Made by a program: the position numbers and the translations under genes. This document shows positions 1 to 16,500 of a stretch of 64,000 bases of DNA, piece after piece (the first letter of the stretch is position 1; each line of letters starts with the position of its first letter). Below the pieces are notes generated by a model that searched no databases, had not been told where the DNA came from, and saw only the letters and a list, made by a program, of their open reading frames with translations. Source of the DNA: Leptospira noguchii serovar Panama str. CZ214. GTDB lineage: Bacteria > Spirochaetota > Leptospiria > Leptospirales > Leptospiraceae. The stretch is from assembly GCF_000306255.2 (NCBI RefSeq), contig NZ_AKWY02000004.1, positions 124,001 to 188,000 on the forward strand, given 5' to 3'.

Positions 1-2192
1 ATACTTCCGATAATATTCCGGGCGTTAAGGGAATCGGAGACAAGGGAGCTTCTAAACTTCTTCAAGAATATAAATCTTTGGATGGGGTTTATAAAAATCT
101 GGATAAGATTAAAAACCCTGGATTAAAAACCAAACTTTCCGAACAAAAAGAAAACGCATATCTTTCCAAACAACTCGCTACTATTCGAAGAGATCTTCAA
201 TTAGGAATCACCGAAAAAGATATAGAAATTCCGGATTACAAATCGGACGAAGCAATCCTTTATTTTAAATCCCAAGGTTATAACGTTCTTTCCAAAGACC
301 TTGCAAAATCGGCCGGAAAAGAAGTCCCTAAAGATCCGGAACCAGCCGCAAATTCTCCTGAAAACATAACAATCCCTCCCGCCGAAAAAGGTGCTTACAA
401 GTTGATCACTTCTGCAGATGAACTTTCTAAAATTTGCAGAGGTCTTTTGAAATCTAGGATTCTTTCTGTGGATACGGAAACTACTTCGCCTAACCCCTCT
501 ATGGCGAACCTTTTGGGAATTTCATTTTCCAATCAGGAAAAAACAGGTTTTTATGTTTCGGTAAAAAATAACGCCTCTTTATTTCAGGACAAATCTTTGA
601 GTTTAGAAGAGGTTCGAGAACATCTAGGCCCCGTTTTATCCAGCCAGGTTCCAAAAGTAGGACAAAACATAAAGTATGATCTAATCGTATTAGAAAATCA
701 TGGTTTTATGTTAAACAATATTCAATTCGATACGATGCTCGCCTCTTACGTTCTTAGACCGGAAGGAAGACGTCACAATATGGACGATCTTGCCAAAGAA
801 TTTTTGAACTATAACACAATCACTTACGACGACCTTGTGGGCACAGGAAAGAAAAAGAAAGAACTAACCGATATAGATCCGGAACAGGTGGCTGAATACG
901 CAGCCGAAGACGCGGACGTAACTTTCAGGCTTTATCAAATTTTTAGAAAGTCGATTAAGGATTCTGGTGTAGAACCGATTCTACGCGAAATGGAAATGCC
1001 TTTGATTTCTGTTCTTGCAAAAATGGAAAAAACCGGAATTGCTTTGGACGTGCCTTATTTTGAAGAATTGGCCCGGGACTTTGATCGTGAAATCCGTCAT
1101 CTGCAATCCGAAATTCACAGACAAGCTGGTGGACCGTTTAACATCGCTTCTACGAAAGAACTTCAAAAAATTCTATTTGATGATCTTAAACTACGAATTG
1201 TTAAAAAAACTCAAACCGGTTTTTCCACAGATCACGAGGTTTTAGAGGAACTAGTAGGAGAACATCCTATCATAGAAAAACTTCTGGATTATAGAAAATA
1301 TACCAAACTCAAGTCTACTTACGTGGACGCTCTTCCAAAAATGGTAAATCCTAAAACTGGAAGAATTCATACGAGTTATAATCAAACGATCGCAGCAACC
1401 GGAAGGTTATCTTCTACAGATCCAAACCTACAAAACATTCCAATTAGAGATCGAGAAGGTAGGCTTCTTCGAAAAGGTTTTACCGTAGATTCAAACGACT
1501 ATGAGATTTTAAGTTTGGATTATTCTCAGATCGAACTTAGAATCATGGCTCATATTTCCAAGGACCCTGCGATGTTGGAAGCATATAACCACGGTTTAGA
1601 TATTCATAAAAGAACAGCTGCAGCTTTGTACGGAGTTTCCGAAAAAGATGTCACCCACGAAATGAGAGATAAGGCCAAGGTAGTCAACTTTTCAGTGATC
1701 TATGGAGTGACTCCTTACGGACTCAGTCGTAATCTTAGAATTCCAAGGGACGAAGCAAAATCGTTTATAGAACGTTATATGACACAGTATCCAGGTGTAA
1801 AAAGTTATATGGATTCAATGGTAGAATTCGCCGAAAAGAACGGTTACGTTCAGACTTTGACGGGTCGTCGTCGTCCCGTAATGGACATTAACAGTACTCA
1901 TAAGTCGGCGAAAGAAGCCGCTAAAAGAATTGCGATCAATAGTCCGATCCAAGGAACGAGCGCCGACATGATTAAAATTGCAATGATTAAAATTCACGAA
2001 GATATAGAAAAAAAACATTATAAATCCAGAATGCTTTTACAAGTTCATGACGAGTTGGTTTTTGAAGTTCATAAAAAGGAAAAGGACGATTTCAAAGCCT
2101 CCATGAAAAAACACATGGAAACTGCTATGTCTTTGGATCTTCCAATCGTCGTGGAAGGAAAGTTCGGAGTCAATTGGGACGAAGCTCACTAA
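1..2192 (+). CDS. polA: DNA polymerase I, 3' part (5' end outside window)
   Basis: The frame is open at the left edge (first full codon at 3) and encodes the end of the 5'-nuclease domain, including the helix-hairpin-helix piece DNIPGVKGIGDKGA. It continues through a 3'-5' exonuclease domain and a complete family A polymerase domain. The exonuclease acidic motifs look intact: DTET at about 471-482, then NIKYD and YAAEDAD, so proofreading is expected. Polymerase motif A is DYSQIELR (from 1518), motif B is around RDKAKVVNFSVIYG, and motif C is HDE at 2046-2054. The role is Okazaki fragment maturation and repair synthesis in the cytoplasm. Only an internal TTG at 78 could be taken for a start in this window. 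The real start lies upstream. The TAA stop sits at the first bases of a dispersed repeat. Confidence 0.97.
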   Translation, partial: TSDNIPGVKGIGDKGASKLLQEYKSLDGVYKNLDKIKNPGLKTKLSEQKENAYLSKQLATIRRDLQLGITEKDIEIPDYKSDEAILYFKSQGYNVLSKDLAKSAGKEVPKDPEPAANSPENITIPPAEKGAYKLITSADELSKICRGLLKSRILSVDTETTSPNPSMANLLGISFSNQEKTGFYVSVKNNASLFQDKSLSLEEVREHLGPVLSSQVPKVGQNIKYDLIVLENHGFMLNNIQFDTMLASYVLRPEGRRHNMDDLAKEFLNYNTITYDDLVGTGKKKKELTDIDPEQVAEYAAEDADVTFRLYQIFRKSIKDSGVEPILREMEMPLISVLAKMEKTGIALDVPYFEELARDFDREIRHLQSEIHRQAGGPFNIASTKELQKILFDDLKLRIVKKTQTGFSTDHEVLEELVGEHPIIEKLLDYRKYTKLKSTYVDALPKMVNPKTGRIHTSYNQTIAATGRLSSTDPNLQNIPIRDREGRLLRKGFTVDSNDYEILSLDYSQIELRIMAHISKDPAMLEAYNHGLDIHKRTAAALYGVSEKDVTHEMRDKAKVVNFSVIYGVTPYGLSRNLRIPRDEAKSFIERYMTQYPGVKSYMDSMVEFAEKNGYVQTLTGRRRPVMDINSTHKSAKEAAKRIAINSPIQGTSADMIKIAMIKIHEDIEKKHYKSRMLLQVHDELVFEVHKKEKDDFKASMKKHMETAMSLDLPIVVEGKFGVNWDEAH

Positions 2193-4235
<2,043 letters not shown>

Positions 4236-4239
<4 letters not shown>

Positions 4240-5747
4240 AAGAATTTTCACTCACATTCGAAGAATTTTCCGCTCAAGCAGAACGCGGAAATTTAATACC
4301 TGTTTTCAAACAGATCTTTTTAGATATGGAAACTCCTGTTTCTCTGTTTGCAAAATGGGGATGTGAATCTTCACAAAATTCTTTCTTACTCGAGTCCGTA
4401 GAAGGAGGAGAAAAACTAGGAAGAAATTCTTTTTTAGGTAAAACTCCTTCTCGTCTTTTGCAAGGTAAAAACGGCCTTTTTTATGTCAGCGAAGGAAACG
4501 AACCTTCCACGGAAATCATCACATACGATCCTTTAGTTCTTTTAGAAAACCTTCTCGGAGACGACATTTATGTTCAAGATTATCGTCTTCCTCCTTTTGC
4601 AGGAGGGGCGGTAGGTTTTTTATCCTTTGCCGCGGTTCGTTATTACGAAAACATTCCAGATACAAAACCAGAAGACGAAAACGCTCCCGATTGTTATTTC
4701 GGAATTTATGACGAACTCCTCATCGTAGATCATATCGATCATATATTGAGAATTGTGGTCAACGCAAGAACAGGAGAACATTCTTCTCTGAAGGAATGTT
4801 ATGATTTTGTAATTAATAAAATCAATTCCATAGAAAATGAAATCCGAAGCGGAATTATTCCGGAAGAAATTAAAAACCCGAAAGTAGCAATCGGAAGTCT
4901 AGAATTAAATCCGAATATTCCAGATGAAGAATATAAAAAAAATGTGGATAAAGCCAAAGAATATATTCAGGCAGGAGATATTTTTCAGGTAGTCCCTTCC
5001 CGCAAATTGAAATTCAAACCGGATGTTCCTCCGTTTCAAGTCTATCGTGGTTTAAGAACCGTAAATCCAAGTCCTTATATGTATTATCTTAAGTTAGGCG
5101 AAATTACTGTCGTAGGAAGTTCTCCTGAAATTATGGTAAAATACGCGGGAAATCAAACCTATCTTCGTCCGATCGCAGGAACCCGTCCACGAGGCAAAAA
5201 TCCAAACGAAGATAAATTTTTAGAAGAGAATCTTCTTTCCGATCCGAAAGAAATTTCCGAACATATTATGTTAGTCGATTTAGGACGTAACGATCTAGGT
5301 AGAGTTTGTAAACCTGGAAGTGTTCACGTAAACGATTTCAAAGTTATTGAAAAATATTCCCACGTTATGCACATTGTAAGTCAGTGTTCCGGCGAACTGG
5401 ACGATGAAAAAACTGTTTATGATTTGATTCGTGCCGCTCTTCCCGCAGGAACCGTTTCCGGAGCGCCTAAGATCCGTGCCATGGAAATTATAGACGAACT
5501 GGAAACAACTCGAAGAGCAATTTATTCCGGTGCTTTGGGTTATATATCTTTTTCAGGTGAAAGCGACCTCGCAATTATCATTCGTACGATTGTGTTCTAC
5601 GGAGATACTGCATTTTTACAAGCAGGCGGAGGAGTTGTATACGATTCGGTTCCAGAGTTGGAACTGGAGGAAACAAAAAATAAAATGGCCGCGCTGTTAA
5701 AGGCGGTGGAATTTGCAAGAAACGGACTCAGAGGAGAATGGAAATAA
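4236..5747 (+). CDS. trpE: Anthranilate synthase component I (proposed CTG start)
   Basis: Converts chorismate plus ammonia/glutamine to anthranilate, the first step of tryptophan synthesis, with TrpG. The LLES motif ([10 protein letters not shown]) of the tryptophan feedback site is present. The chorismate-binding domain has [28 protein letters not shown] and [11 protein letters not shown]. The first ATG is at 4326, but the 30 codons before it encode a typical TrpE N-terminus ([20 protein letters not shown]). No ATG, GTG or TTG lies in that stretch. A CTG at 4236 overlaps the upstream TGA as CTGA and has GAGGGG (4222-4227) about 8 bases before it, so I propose it as the start (503 residues). 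If translation began at 4326 the protein would lose its first strand and helix. The 3' end overlaps trpG. Confidence 0.9.
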
Positions 5748-6321
5748 TGTTTCTCCTGATTGATAATTACGATTCTTTTACATACAATCTCTACCAATAT
5801 TTTTCTCAGATAGGAAATGAAATCGAAGTTTATCGTAACGACAAAATTACGTTAGGCGAAATCAATCATCTCTCACCTAAAGCCATCATTTTATCTCCTG
5901 GTCCTGGTCGCCCTGAAGATTCTAAGGTTTGTTTGGACGTAATCCGTGAATTAGGAGGTAAACTTCCCATCTTAGGAGTTTGCCTCGGACATCAAGCAAT
6001 CGGGCTAGTTCATGGAGGTAAAATTGTATCAGCTCCTTCTATCATGCACGGGAAAATTTCTCTTGTAGAACACGACGGAAAAGACATTTATAAAGGTATT
6101 TCTTCTCCTTTTGTTGCCACTCGTTATCATTCTCTTGTAATCCAACCGGAAAGCCTACCCAAGGAACTCGAAGTTGCTTCTAAAACTCCCGATGGAGTAA
6201 TCATGGGAGTTCGTCATAAAACTAAAAAACATCTTTATGGAGTTCAATTTCATCCGGAGTCCATCATGACCGGTGCCGGTTTGGATCTGATTAGAAACTT
6301 TTCATCCATCGTTCAGGAGCT

Positions 6322-6325
<4 letters not shown>
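5747..6325 (+). CDS. trpG: Anthranilate synthase glutamine amidotransferase component
   Basis: A 192-residue class I glutamine amidotransferase supplying ammonia to TrpE. It begins [15 protein letters not shown] and has the oxyanion/nucleophile motif [10 protein letters not shown] with Cys79 and the His-Glu pair in [10 protein letters not shown]. The ATG at 5747 shares bases with the trpE stop (TAATG) and starts exactly where the family starts. An in-frame ATG at 5738 would add three residues. Such enzymes can also serve PabB. Neighbouring trpE makes the tryptophan role primary. The stop overlaps the next gene by ATGA. Confidence 0.95.
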
Positions 6326-8216
<1,891 letters not shown>

Positions 8217-8220
<4 letters not shown>

Positions 8221-8618
8221 AAAAAAAGGTTTTAATCGTGGACGACAATGACCGTTATGCAAACAACTTAAAGATTTGGTTTGAACAAAAAGGTTTTGAA
8301 ACCGTAAGAGCCGTAAACGCAGCCCAAGGTTGGGAAATTTATTCCGAAGATAAAAATCGTTTTCACACGATCGTAACCGACATCACCATGGAAACTCAAA
8401 CTTCTGGACTTTGGATGATCCGAAAAATTCATAAGGACGGTTATACTGGAAATAAAATTATCGCAACCACCGGTTTTGATTTTCCTGGGGTAATGTTTTT
8501 TTCTTCTTCTATATTACCTTGGTTTGCGGGAATCGGTTGGATGATTCCAAAAGTTCCATTAAAGGAAGGAAAGGTGGTATTTCTTTCCACCTCTCTTAAA
8601 TCAAAAATAGCTTTCGAA

Positions 8619-8630
<12 letters not shown>
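8217..8630 (+). CDS. Receiver-only response regulator
   Basis: A 137-residue stand-alone receiver domain without an output domain. Visible landmarks are the acidic pair in KVLIVDDND, the phospho-acceptor Asp in IVTDITM, the switch Thr in IATTGF and a C-terminal Lys in MIPKVPLK. The segment between the last two, rich in Phe and Pro, differs from a canonical receiver alpha4-beta5, so it may be atypical. The start codon overlaps the ABC exporter stop (ATGA). The 3' end overlaps the convergent HEAT gene by 12 bases. A cognate kinase is not visible nearby. Confidence 0.8.
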
Positions 8631-10088
<1,458 letters not shown>

Positions 10089-10177
10089 GATTCGCCTTTG
10101 ACAGTTAAAATTTTTTCGCAGGAATTCTATTCATAAATTCGACTGATTTTTCAGATTTTTCCTATTTTTTTCCATGA

Positions 10178-10208
10178 CAAGCATGATTTCCAAAAATCGG
10201 AATGCTTG
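10178..10208. promoter_or_regulatory. Stem-loop and possible hflX promoter
   Basis: Between the divergent HEAT gene and hflX. CAAGCA (10178-10183) pairs with TGCTTG (10203-10208), extended by TTCC/GGAA around an AAAAATC loop, with a 4-base bulge. It overlaps a possible -35 box TTGACG (10206-10211). A weak -10, TAAGTT, lies 17 bases on (10229-10234). Inference from pattern only. Confidence 0.25.
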
Positions 10209-10256
10209 ACGTATATGTTGAAAACTGCTAAGTTTTAGCAAAAGGGAGAATGTTTT

Positions 10257-11999
<1,743 letters not shown>

Positions 12000-12008
<9 letters not shown>

Positions 12009-12107
12009 GTTTCACTGAGAACGTGCAGGGCACTTCTTCATGTTAAAGCTGTTTTAAGATGTCCGGATTTCCGGACTTGCCTGTTTAAGTTTCACTGAGA
12101 ACGTGCA
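12000..12107 (+). repeat. 28-bp direct repeat pair at the hflX 3' end
   Basis: The same 28 bases, beginning CCTGTTTAAGTTTCACTGAG and ending AACGTGCA, occur at 12000-12027 and 12080-12107, exactly 80 bases apart. The first copy includes the last two hflX codons and its TAA. The 52 bases between contain the inverted repeat at 12061-12076. Confidence 0.9.
12061..12076. terminator. Stem-loop between convergent genes, possible terminator
   Basis: GTCCGGA-TT-TCCGGAC is a perfect 7-bp inverted repeat in the gap between the convergent hflX and the SH3 lipoprotein gene. There is no T-run on either side, so a classical intrinsic terminator is not certain. Confidence 0.35.
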
Positions 12108-12116
12108 CCACACCTC

Positions 12117-12974
12117 TCACTTCAATTCAACAAGTTTGCAATTCTTGATTTTAAACTTTTGAATAGGTTGCGTTCCCTTACCTTTTTCGTATCGAGAAGA
12201 CTCAACGAGAAAACCATCTACAAAATCGTAGTTTTTGTCATCATCACGAGCATCCGTTCGGAAATAAATCGAGTGAACGTCATTCAATTGATTTGGATCC
12301 TTTTCAATCGATTTGTCAAAAAGCGCCAACCGTGTGCCATTCACAATCGAAGCAAAACAATCATTTGTATTCATCACATACACTTTGGAATGACCGCTAA
12401 CGCTAAAAACCTGCTTCGGAGATTCCTTTAACAACAGATACACTTCTGTTACATCTTCCGCGTGTAAGTGTTCTTTTGCGTTTCTCTGAACTTCGATCAT
12501 CCCGTCTTCCAAAGAAATTCGCACATTGAACGAAAAATTGTAAGGACTCTTTACTGTGTATTCGCCTGGAGCCACTTTCTTCATCGACTCACCGGGATAC
12601 AATTTCTTGGCGAATAAAGCCATGTATTCCTTTTCAGTTAAAGGGGAATGGTCATACAACATTAAAAATTTTCCATATACCCATCCGGAAAGACCGCTTT
12701 TACTTTTGATCTTGTACCAATATGCGCTGTCGTTTTGAATATCTTCTTTGGCCTGAGAAACGGATTCGATATTTACCACTTCGCCTTTTTTGAGTAACCC
12801 GACCTTGTCAGAGGCAAGTTTTGCATCCGAGCGAACATTCACCGTGCTACCGCGAACAAATCCGTACATTCCTGTTTCGGAAGCATTCGAAGAAGCAGAA
12901 GGGGAATCCTTAGGAATCGGAGCCGTGCCTCCACAACTCAAAAAAACGAGTAAAAAAATTAAACTAAGTCTCAT
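12117..12974 (-). CDS. SH3-domain lipoprotein
   Basis: A 285-residue lipoprotein. I start it at the ATG at 12974 because it gives a compact signal peptide ending in lipobox FLSC (Cys14). The longer frame to 13052 overlaps the upstream gene and has a basic, non-signal N-terminus. After a Ser/Pro linker there is a bacterial SH3 domain at about residues 35-105 (VRGSTVNVRSDA, GLLKKGEVVNIES, WYKIKSKSGLSGWVYGKFL). The C-terminal 170 residues are not recognised. It is the distal gene of the giant-toxin cluster, so an accessory or immunity-related role is possible. Cell-wall or peptide binding is the generic expectation for SH3b domains. Confidence 0.8.
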   Translation of the reverse strand: MRLSLIFLLVFLSCGGTAPIPKDSPSASSNASETGMYGFVRGSTVNVRSDAKLASDKVGLLKKGEVVNIESVSQAKEDIQNDSAYWYKIKSKSGLSGWVYGKFLMLYDHSPLTEKEYMALFAKKLYPGESMKKVAPGEYTVKSPYNFSFNVRISLEDGMIEVQRNAKEHLHAEDVTEVYLLLKESPKQVFSVSGHSKVYVMNTNDCFASIVNGTRLALFDKSIEKDPNQLNDVHSIYFRTDARDDDKNYDFVDGFLVESSRYEKGKGTQPIQKFKIKNCKLVELK

Positions 12975-12991
12975 CTTGTGTAAGCTCAATT

Positions 12992-13504
12992 TCAGTTGTC
13001 GGGGCCAGGATCGGGATCTTGGTTCATCTCTTCTCTTTTGTAAGATGTGCAATCGTCTAACGTATTATTGAAGCGCTTAGTAATACTTGTATAATTACTC
13101 GTATCATCATTAGAAGGCTTATTTTCAAGTGAACTAAGCATTAGTATCATATACGGCCCTTTGCCTTTCCAAATTTCATAATCATATGTAAAAACGCTAT
13201 TGCCTTGATAACTGATTTTGTGTTTCCCTTCTTCAACTTTGGACCATTTCATCAAAACGTCTTTTACTTCTTTCAAACCAACAAAGCGTGCAATCACTAC
13301 GTCTGGTTTTCGAATCTCCAAACAAATGCCGCCATAGTCAAGAGACACATCACCTTTTGTAAGATCTTTCAAAATACGACTTTCATGAACACTGTAAACC
13401 CCATCCACTTCAAAAGAAACCTCTGGCTCTTTCTTCTCCGATCCGCATTCTTTGCACGAAGTCAAAAATGCTAAAATAAATAGGCTACAAATTATCTTTT
13501 TCAT
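12992..13504 (-). CDS. Small lipoprotein, candidate immunity protein
   Basis: A 170-residue lipoprotein with signal peptide MKKIICSLFILAFLTSC (lipobox LTSC, Cys17). I recognise no family. It begins one base after the stop of the giant gene (TGA-G-ATG), so the two are certainly co-transcribed and probably translationally coupled. In polymorphic toxin systems the gene directly after the toxin usually encodes its immunity protein. By position this is the best candidate, and a lipid anchor would place it in the periplasm or outer membrane. It has four cysteines after the lipobox Cys. Function is inferred from context only. Confidence 0.75.
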   Translation of the reverse strand: MKKIICSLFILAFLTSCKECGSEKKEPEVSFEVDGVYSVHESRILKDLTKGDVSLDYGGICLEIRKPDVVIARFVGLKEVKDVLMKWSKVEEGKHKISYQGNSVFTYDYEIWKGKGPYMILMLSSLENKPSNDDTSNYTSITKRFNNTLDDCTSYKREEMNQDPDPGPDN

Positions 13505-13505
13505 C

Positions 13506-16500
13506 TCATTTCCTTCCCTTGGGTTTGATATACGTGATCGCACGAATCTTTTTAAAAGCGTCTTCTGTTAACGGCTTTTCATGATAATCACCATTGTTGT
13601 TGTGATCCATCATCATAAACTTGCCTCTCGCATCATCCCAAGCAACAATAAAATAATGTTGTCCGCCCATATCTAGCGTTTTGTTGATTCCGCCTTTTGA
13701 ATATTCCGTCTTGTCAATCCAAACCTTGAACGTCTTGATTCCCTGGTCCTTCAAAGTCTTCATCGTGTTGGAATAGTCCATCGACTGCCAAGTTCCGTCG
13801 TTCCAAGCTCCCGCTTTTTCGAACTTGTTTTTGATAGACACAGCCTCGTAACCGGCTAACAAACCGTCTCCGGTTGCTTCTATCTTTCCATAAAATACAC
13901 CCGCTCCACCGGCCTGCGTCGTTGAATAGGAAAGATTTCCTTTCTTCACCTGTTCGCGATACCATACGTCAAACGGACGTTTCTCCAAATTGTTCGACTT
14001 TAACATCGCATAGTCGCTCCAAGCGTAACAAATTCCGCTCGCAACTCCTTTCGTCGGATCGATCGTATTGTTTTTGTCGCTAAACCATTTTTTGGATTCC
14101 TCAAACGTAGCCTTCCGACTTTCGAAATAAGAAACCTGAGAATTCGCTTTCTTCAACATCGCTTTCATATCAACGAGCTGATCTCTGATTGACGTTAAAG
14201 AACTCTTTTGCGTTTCCAAATCGGCCGTCTTCTGTGCCAATGTAGCCGGATCCGCATTCTTGTCTTTCTTCAACTTCGAAATCTCCGAAGACAACGAAGC
14301 AATCGATTCTGAAATTCCTTTCTCTTTTGCTTTGAGAGATGCTTGTAGATCGTTAAACATCTCCTTGTTCTTTAAGGCGGAATCCAACTCCTCTTGATAA
14401 TAATACGTTCCTTTCCCGTCCTTGAACTCTTGACGCATCATTTCAATCGTGTCGTGAAGTTTTCCGGTCAACCCAGCCTTTCCTTCCTTCATCGTCGTAT
14501 AGTTATTCGATTTATTCTGATTGGAACTATCGTATTCCGTTAATTCAGATATTCCGTCAAAACCTACGTATTCAGGATCTTTTCTCGTATATCGAATGTC
14601 GAAGTTCCCGTTCTCGTCATACGTCATCTCCGAATCATACTTCTTACGGAACGCATCCTTTTGATTTTCAATCAGAAGCTTAGCTTCGTTCTTCGCAGTT
14701 CGTAATCCTTGATTGATTGTTTTGTCTAAATCGCTTTGATGCGGAAAAGAGCTTTCTGTCATACCACCCGCGGCTTTTTGAAGTAGATTCGATACGATAT
14801 TGCTCGCTTCACCTGCATCCTTTGATCCGTTATAAATCTTGTTTAGATTGGTAAGCAATTTTGCCCGATCATCCGCCTCAAGTTCGTTGACCAGTTTGTT
14901 CTCACGAACATAGGACTCTATCTTAAGTTTCTTCAATTCATCCAAAAGTTTAGTTCTGTCTTTTACTGGAGCATTAAACAACTTCTCTCTCAACTCGCTC
15001 GCTTTTACTTTATCCTCATTGTTAAAGTGTTTATCGGAAGCGAGATCGTTTGTAAAAGTATGTATAGCCTTCTGCATCTGCGTTAGTTCTATTTCTTTCT
15101 TTGGAAGCGGTATTTTCTCTTTTAATTTTCTTTCATTTCCGTTCGCTTCGAATACTACTACCTTTTCCTCTTTTTTACCAAAACCAAATTGATCAGTCCA
15201 ACTCAGTTTTTGTTCAATATGATTGTCGTGTGTTATTCGAATCTCTTCTTTAACTCCTCGACTGTATTCACGAGTATAGCTTACTGCTCCGGTTCTTTCG
15301 TTTATTTGTTTTTTGTATGTATTGTTATTCCAAGATACTTCCCTTGTGCCTTGACCTTCCCCTCTACGAAGATTCTCTGCTACCGTATGATCCACTGTTT
15401 TGGCTTCGGGAGGAATACGAAGTGGTGGTTTTTGATCTCCTCCGCCGCCATTTTGCGTCAACTTCGTTGGTTGTAAAAATACTTCTTCGCCTCGAGTATT
15501 AAAGTATTTTGTTTTCTCTCCGCTCAACTGACCAGCCATAAACTCACCTAACTGGCCTTTCCACTTGATCTTTTGTTCTATCAAACCGTCTTTCGTTACT
15601 CGGATATATTCTTTCGTGCCTTTACCGTCATAGTCAGTAACAAAAACTGGGACTCCGTCTTTCTCGCCGCCCACTCGTTTGTAAGTTTTGTCCCCCCACT
15701 TGATTTCAGCTTTGTCGCCAAGTTTCTTGTGGTCTTTGTAAGCCTTTTCTACTTCCGCAGGAGACAAGATTTTATCTTTCTGGTCTACAATGTAGTTATG
15801 AACTACATAACCGATTCCTAATGTATCTCCACCCACTACATACGTATGATTGTCTTCTACTTCTAAGTTGTAAACTTTTGTCGGTTCTGTGTTGTAGTAG
15901 TAAATTCCTGTTACAGTTCCCCAGCTTCCGTCTGAACGAAGAACCTGATCTCTCAGTTTAAGATCTTCTACTTTCACCCACTCGCTTCGAGTGGTTAGGG
16001 ACGAGGTTAGGGTTTGTGCTTTCGAGATGTTAGTCGCTAGTTGGTTAGCGGTTAGTGTTTGTAAAACGGAGTTTTCTTGATCCCTTTCACCTAACACAAG
16101 TAAGTTGTTATTCGTATCGGAAGAATCTCCACTACTAACACTAACATCTAATAAACTAACCCCTAGCAACTCGCTACTTGAGACGGCGTTAGCCGTCGAA
16201 ACCTCGCCACTTTCAGAAGGCGTACGCCTTCTGAATGGGTGATTCCAAGTCGTATGAATCTCTTCTTCGCCATCCAACTCTAAGAAAAACAACTGTGGTA
16301 CCTCGTGAACAAAAGTTTGAGTCACTCTCTTGTTCTCGAACAGGTTTGTATTCTCGTTCCAAGATTTAACTACATCTCCGATTTGAATTTCTTCGATATT
16401 TGTAAACTCATAGTCATTAGAATTAATCGCATTCAAATTAACTTCGGTAGAATTAATATTTCCGTATATTTTAATATTCTTGTTCTTTACTCTCGTTATT

